Below, in pieces: positions 60,836-64,000 of a stretch of 64,000 nucleotides of DNA. Origin of the DNA: Gillisia sp. Hel1_33_143 (GTDB lineage: Bacteria; Bacteroidota; Bacteroidia; Flavobacteriales; Flavobacteriaceae); contig NZ_LT629737.1 in assembly GCF_900104765.1 (NCBI RefSeq), forward strand, positions 310,001-374,000. The letters are read 5' to 3'. The notes under the pieces were generated by a model that was not told the origin of the DNA, ran no database searches, and was given only the letters and a program-made list of their open reading frames with translations. A program made the translations under genes and the position numbers. How positions within the stretch are numbered: the first letter of the stretch is position 1; each line of letters opens with the position of its first letter.

Positions 60836-61710
60836 TGAATTCACAAGATCTTGCATATTTACTGGAAAATTCGGCTTCTGTTACTCGCGAGAGCACCACT
60901 GAACTGGAAAGTATTTTAAAAAAATACCCATTTTTTCAGGCGGCACGTGCAATTCATTTAAAGGGCCTTTACAGTAAAGAAAGTGATACGTATAATACCA
61001 ACTTAAAAAAGACGGCAGCCTATACTGTAGACAGAAGCGTGCTTTTTGATTTTATCACTTCGAAAGATTTTAATCAAGACAGAATTGCACTGCAGATCAA
61101 GAAACAAGAAGATTTTCTTAACAATATCACAGTTTTTGAGCCTCAAGAAGTTTTTGGTCATAGAAGCATAGCCATAGATGAGGCCATTAAAATGAAGAAA
61201 GATGAGTCTGACAAGGTTATGGACCCATTTCTTTTTGAAAGAGCAGAATCTAATGCTACAGAAGTTGGTACAGACACTATAGAAGAACCTAAAGAAGTTG
61301 CAGCCCCTGCAGAGCTAGGAACTCCGCTTAATTTTGATGATTCTGAAGCTCATTCCTTTTCAGAATGGTTACGTTTAACTTCAGCAAAACCTATCGAAAG
61401 AGAATCAGAAGAAAATGTTAAAAGCAGAGACCGTAAATTTGAGCTTATTGATGATTTTATTGCAAAAAGTCCGAAGATAAAACCTAACAAATCTACTACT
61501 TCCACCAACATTGCCCTAGATCGCACCATACCACCTGAAGCCTTAATGACAGAGACTTTAGCTCGAGTTTACTTAGAACAAAAAAATTATAAAAAGGCTA
61601 TTCAGGCTTATAAAATTTTAATTTTGAAAAATCCCGAAAAAAGTGGTTTCTTTGCAGACCAAATTCGGGCAATTAAGAAATTACAAGAAAATAATACAGG
61701 ACAAGGATGA
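60835..61710 (+). CDS. TPR-containing protein
   Basis: 291 aa from the ATG at 60835, which overlaps the lptE stop; the longer reading from a TTG at 60829 is unlikely. The N-terminal part is helical (LESILKKYPFFQAARAIHLK). The middle is acidic and unstructured. The C-terminal end has one clear TPR (LARVYLEQKNYKKAIQAYKI) followed by LKNPEKSGFFADQI. No signal or membrane helix. It is conserved between lptE and secG in flavobacteria; function unknown. Confidence 0.82.
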   Translation: MNSQDLAYLLENSASVTRESTTELESILKKYPFFQAARAIHLKGLYSKESDTYNTNLKKTAAYTVDRSVLFDFITSKDFNQDRIALQIKKQEDFLNNITVFEPQEVFGHRSIAIDEAIKMKKDESDKVMDPFLFERAESNATEVGTDTIEEPKEVAAPAELGTPLNFDDSEAHSFSEWLRLTSAKPIERESEENVKSRDRKFELIDDFIAKSPKIKPNKSTTSTNIALDRTIPPEALMTETLARVYLEQKNYKKAIQAYKILILKNPEKSGFFADQIRAIKKLQENNTGQG

Positions 61711-62072
61711 GCACATTCACTATTTTTTTAGCATTGATTATTATTGTAGCATTTTTACTAGTTGTAGTAATCATGGTTCAAAATCCTAAAGGTGGCGGAC
61801 TTTCATCTTCCTTTGGAGGTGGCGGAGGTCAGCAATTAGGAGGAGTAAAGAAAACTACAGACTTTTTAGATAAAAGTACATGGACTTTAGCTACATTATT
61901 ATTGGTTCTTATTTTACTTTCTAATGTTACTATTTTAGATGGTAATGGAACTGCAGAATCTAGAATTATAGATGGTAATGCACCTGCACAAAATGCAATT
62001 CCTGCAACCAACCAAACTGCACCTGCAGCTTCTCCTGTTCAACAACAGACGGAGGCTCAAGACAACCAGTAG
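61707..62072 (+). CDS. secG: preprotein translocase subunit SecG
   Basis: 121 aa. Two membrane helices (IFLALIIIVAFLLVVVIMVQ and LATLLLVLILLSNVTILDG) around the SecG loop NPKGGGLSSSFGGGGGQQLG. A Gln/Ala/Pro-rich tail of about 40 residues follows. Starts inside the stop of the previous gene (ATGA), indicating coupled translation. Followed by a strong terminator. Confidence 0.95.
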   Translation: MSTFTIFLALIIIVAFLLVVVIMVQNPKGGGLSSSFGGGGGQQLGGVKKTTDFLDKSTWTLATLLLVLILLSNVTILDGNGTAESRIIDGNAPAQNAIPATNQTAPAASPVQQQTEAQDNQ

Positions 62073-62097
62073 ATCATTCAAAAGCTTTATATACAGG

Positions 62098-62128
62098 AAT
62101 GCCAGCTTATGACAAGCTGGCATTTTTT
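62098..62128 (+). terminator. intrinsic terminator after secG
   Basis: AATGCCAGCTT-atgac-AAGCTGGCATT followed by TTTT: 11-bp perfect stem, 5-base loop, 25 nt after the secG stop. Confidence 0.93.
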
Positions 62129-62218
62129 GTTTATATATGTCAGTAATATGGTAGTGGCATAATTTTAGTCAGTTATAGCAATACGAGATAAAAACTAATT
62201 AAATAAAAATAATTACAC

Positions 62219-62494
62219 ATGGCATTAAACATTAAACCGCTTTCAGACAGAGTTCTTATTGAGCCTGCTGCAGCCGAAACCAAAACCGCTTCAGGAATTT
62301 ACATTCCAGAAACTGCAAAAGAAAAACCTCAAAAAGGTAAAGTAGTAGCTGTTGGGAAAGGATCTAAAAAGCATGAAATGACTGTTAAGGTTGGAGATGA
62401 AGTACTTTATGGTAAATATGCTGGAACCGAGCTAAAACTAGAAGGTAAAGATTATCTAATTATGCGAGAAGACGATATTCTTGCAATTGTGTAA
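62219..62494 (+). CDS. groES: co-chaperonin GroES
   Basis: 91 aa, full length. [19 protein letters not shown], then [18 protein letters not shown] (mobile loop) and a C-terminal [14 protein letters not shown]. Caps the GroEL ring. I saw no CIRCE repeat upstream, so heat control is not by HrcA at the usual site. Confidence 0.98.
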   Translation: MALNIKPLSDRVLIEPAAAETKTASGIYIPETAKEKPQKGKVVAVGKGSKKHEMTVKVGDEVLYGKYAGTELKLEGKDYLIMREDDILAIV

Positions 62495-62564
62495 ACTTCA
62501 CAAAAATTCATACCACTGTTATAAGTTGGATATGAAAAAAACCAAATAAAATACAATTAACTAA

Positions 62565-64000
<1,436 letters not shown>

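Noticed and set aside
62129-62218. CIRCE-type HrcA site before groES
   Set aside because: No TTAGCACTC-N9-GAGTGCTAA or close variant found.

Overview
The window is a chromosomal segment of a member of the Bacteroidota, almost certainly a marine-type Flavobacteriaceae. The evidence is the gliding/type IX secretion set gldK-gldL-gldM-gldN, the order topA | miaB - sigma-54 activator - lptE - TPR protein - secG - groES - groEL, A+T-rich DNA, promoters of the Bacteroidota form (TTG, about 19-20 bp, TAnnTTTG), and heavy-metal RND pumps fused to their outer-membrane factor, a form typical of this phylum. Genus cannot be fixed from the sequence.

Region 1 (1 to about 38.6 kb) is a metal and stress resistance island, nearly all on the minus strand. 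It holds three HME-RND efflux operons. Pump 1 (about 6.4 kb down to 1): small secreted Cys protein, RND-TolC fusion, CusB-type adaptor, P-II-like protein (cut by the window edge). Pump 2 (25.5 down to 18.1 kb): the same order, then a Fur-family regulator and a SpoIIAA-like protein. Pump 3 (37.8 down to 26.9 kb): small secreted protein, DoxX, secreted DsrE, second small secreted protein, RND-TolC fusion, adaptor, MFS exporter, ferredoxin-like protein, lipoprotein, HupE/UreJ and a membrane-anchored periplasmic protein. Between pumps 1 and 2 lie an APC permease, a dihydrolipoyl dehydrogenase, a second Fur-family regulator, OsmC, a 15-cysteine copper-storage-like four-helix protein, a P1B-4 type metal ATPase, a bestrophin, MgtC, a YceI-like protein, a zinc-ribbon protein and SpoIIAA-like proteins. 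The island carries broken genes: rpe, a SHOCT protein, the 3' end of an ACR3 arsenite carrier, the 3' end of another RND pump, and an unidentified reading frame next to the tRNA. It ends beside an initiator tRNA gene whose 3' end faces it.

Region 2 (38.7 to 57.3 kb, minus strand) is core genome: tRNA-fMet, a fourth SpoIIAA-like protein, a CPXCG protein, a TolC/RND/adaptor drug-efflux operon, an ABC-F ATPase, an FAD oxidoreductase, gldKLMN, a ureohydrolase-fold protein with degraded metal ligands, and topA. Region 3 (57.5 to 64 kb, plus strand) runs from miaB to the cut groEL.

The most notable findings are in pump operons 1 and 2. Between the small secreted gene and the pump gene, both carry a conserved foldable element with 12-bp outer arms and two inner hairpins, one of which shows a compensatory base-pair change. 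Upstream, both carry an identical 17-bp element exactly 12 bp from an identical TATCTTTG box that sits almost on the start codon. Every pump is preceded by a small exported protein ending in a Pro-Pro tail, which suggests an unnamed accessory of these pumps. The RND-TolC fusions contain an internal signal peptide, and pumps 1 and 2 have been partly homogenised by gene conversion.
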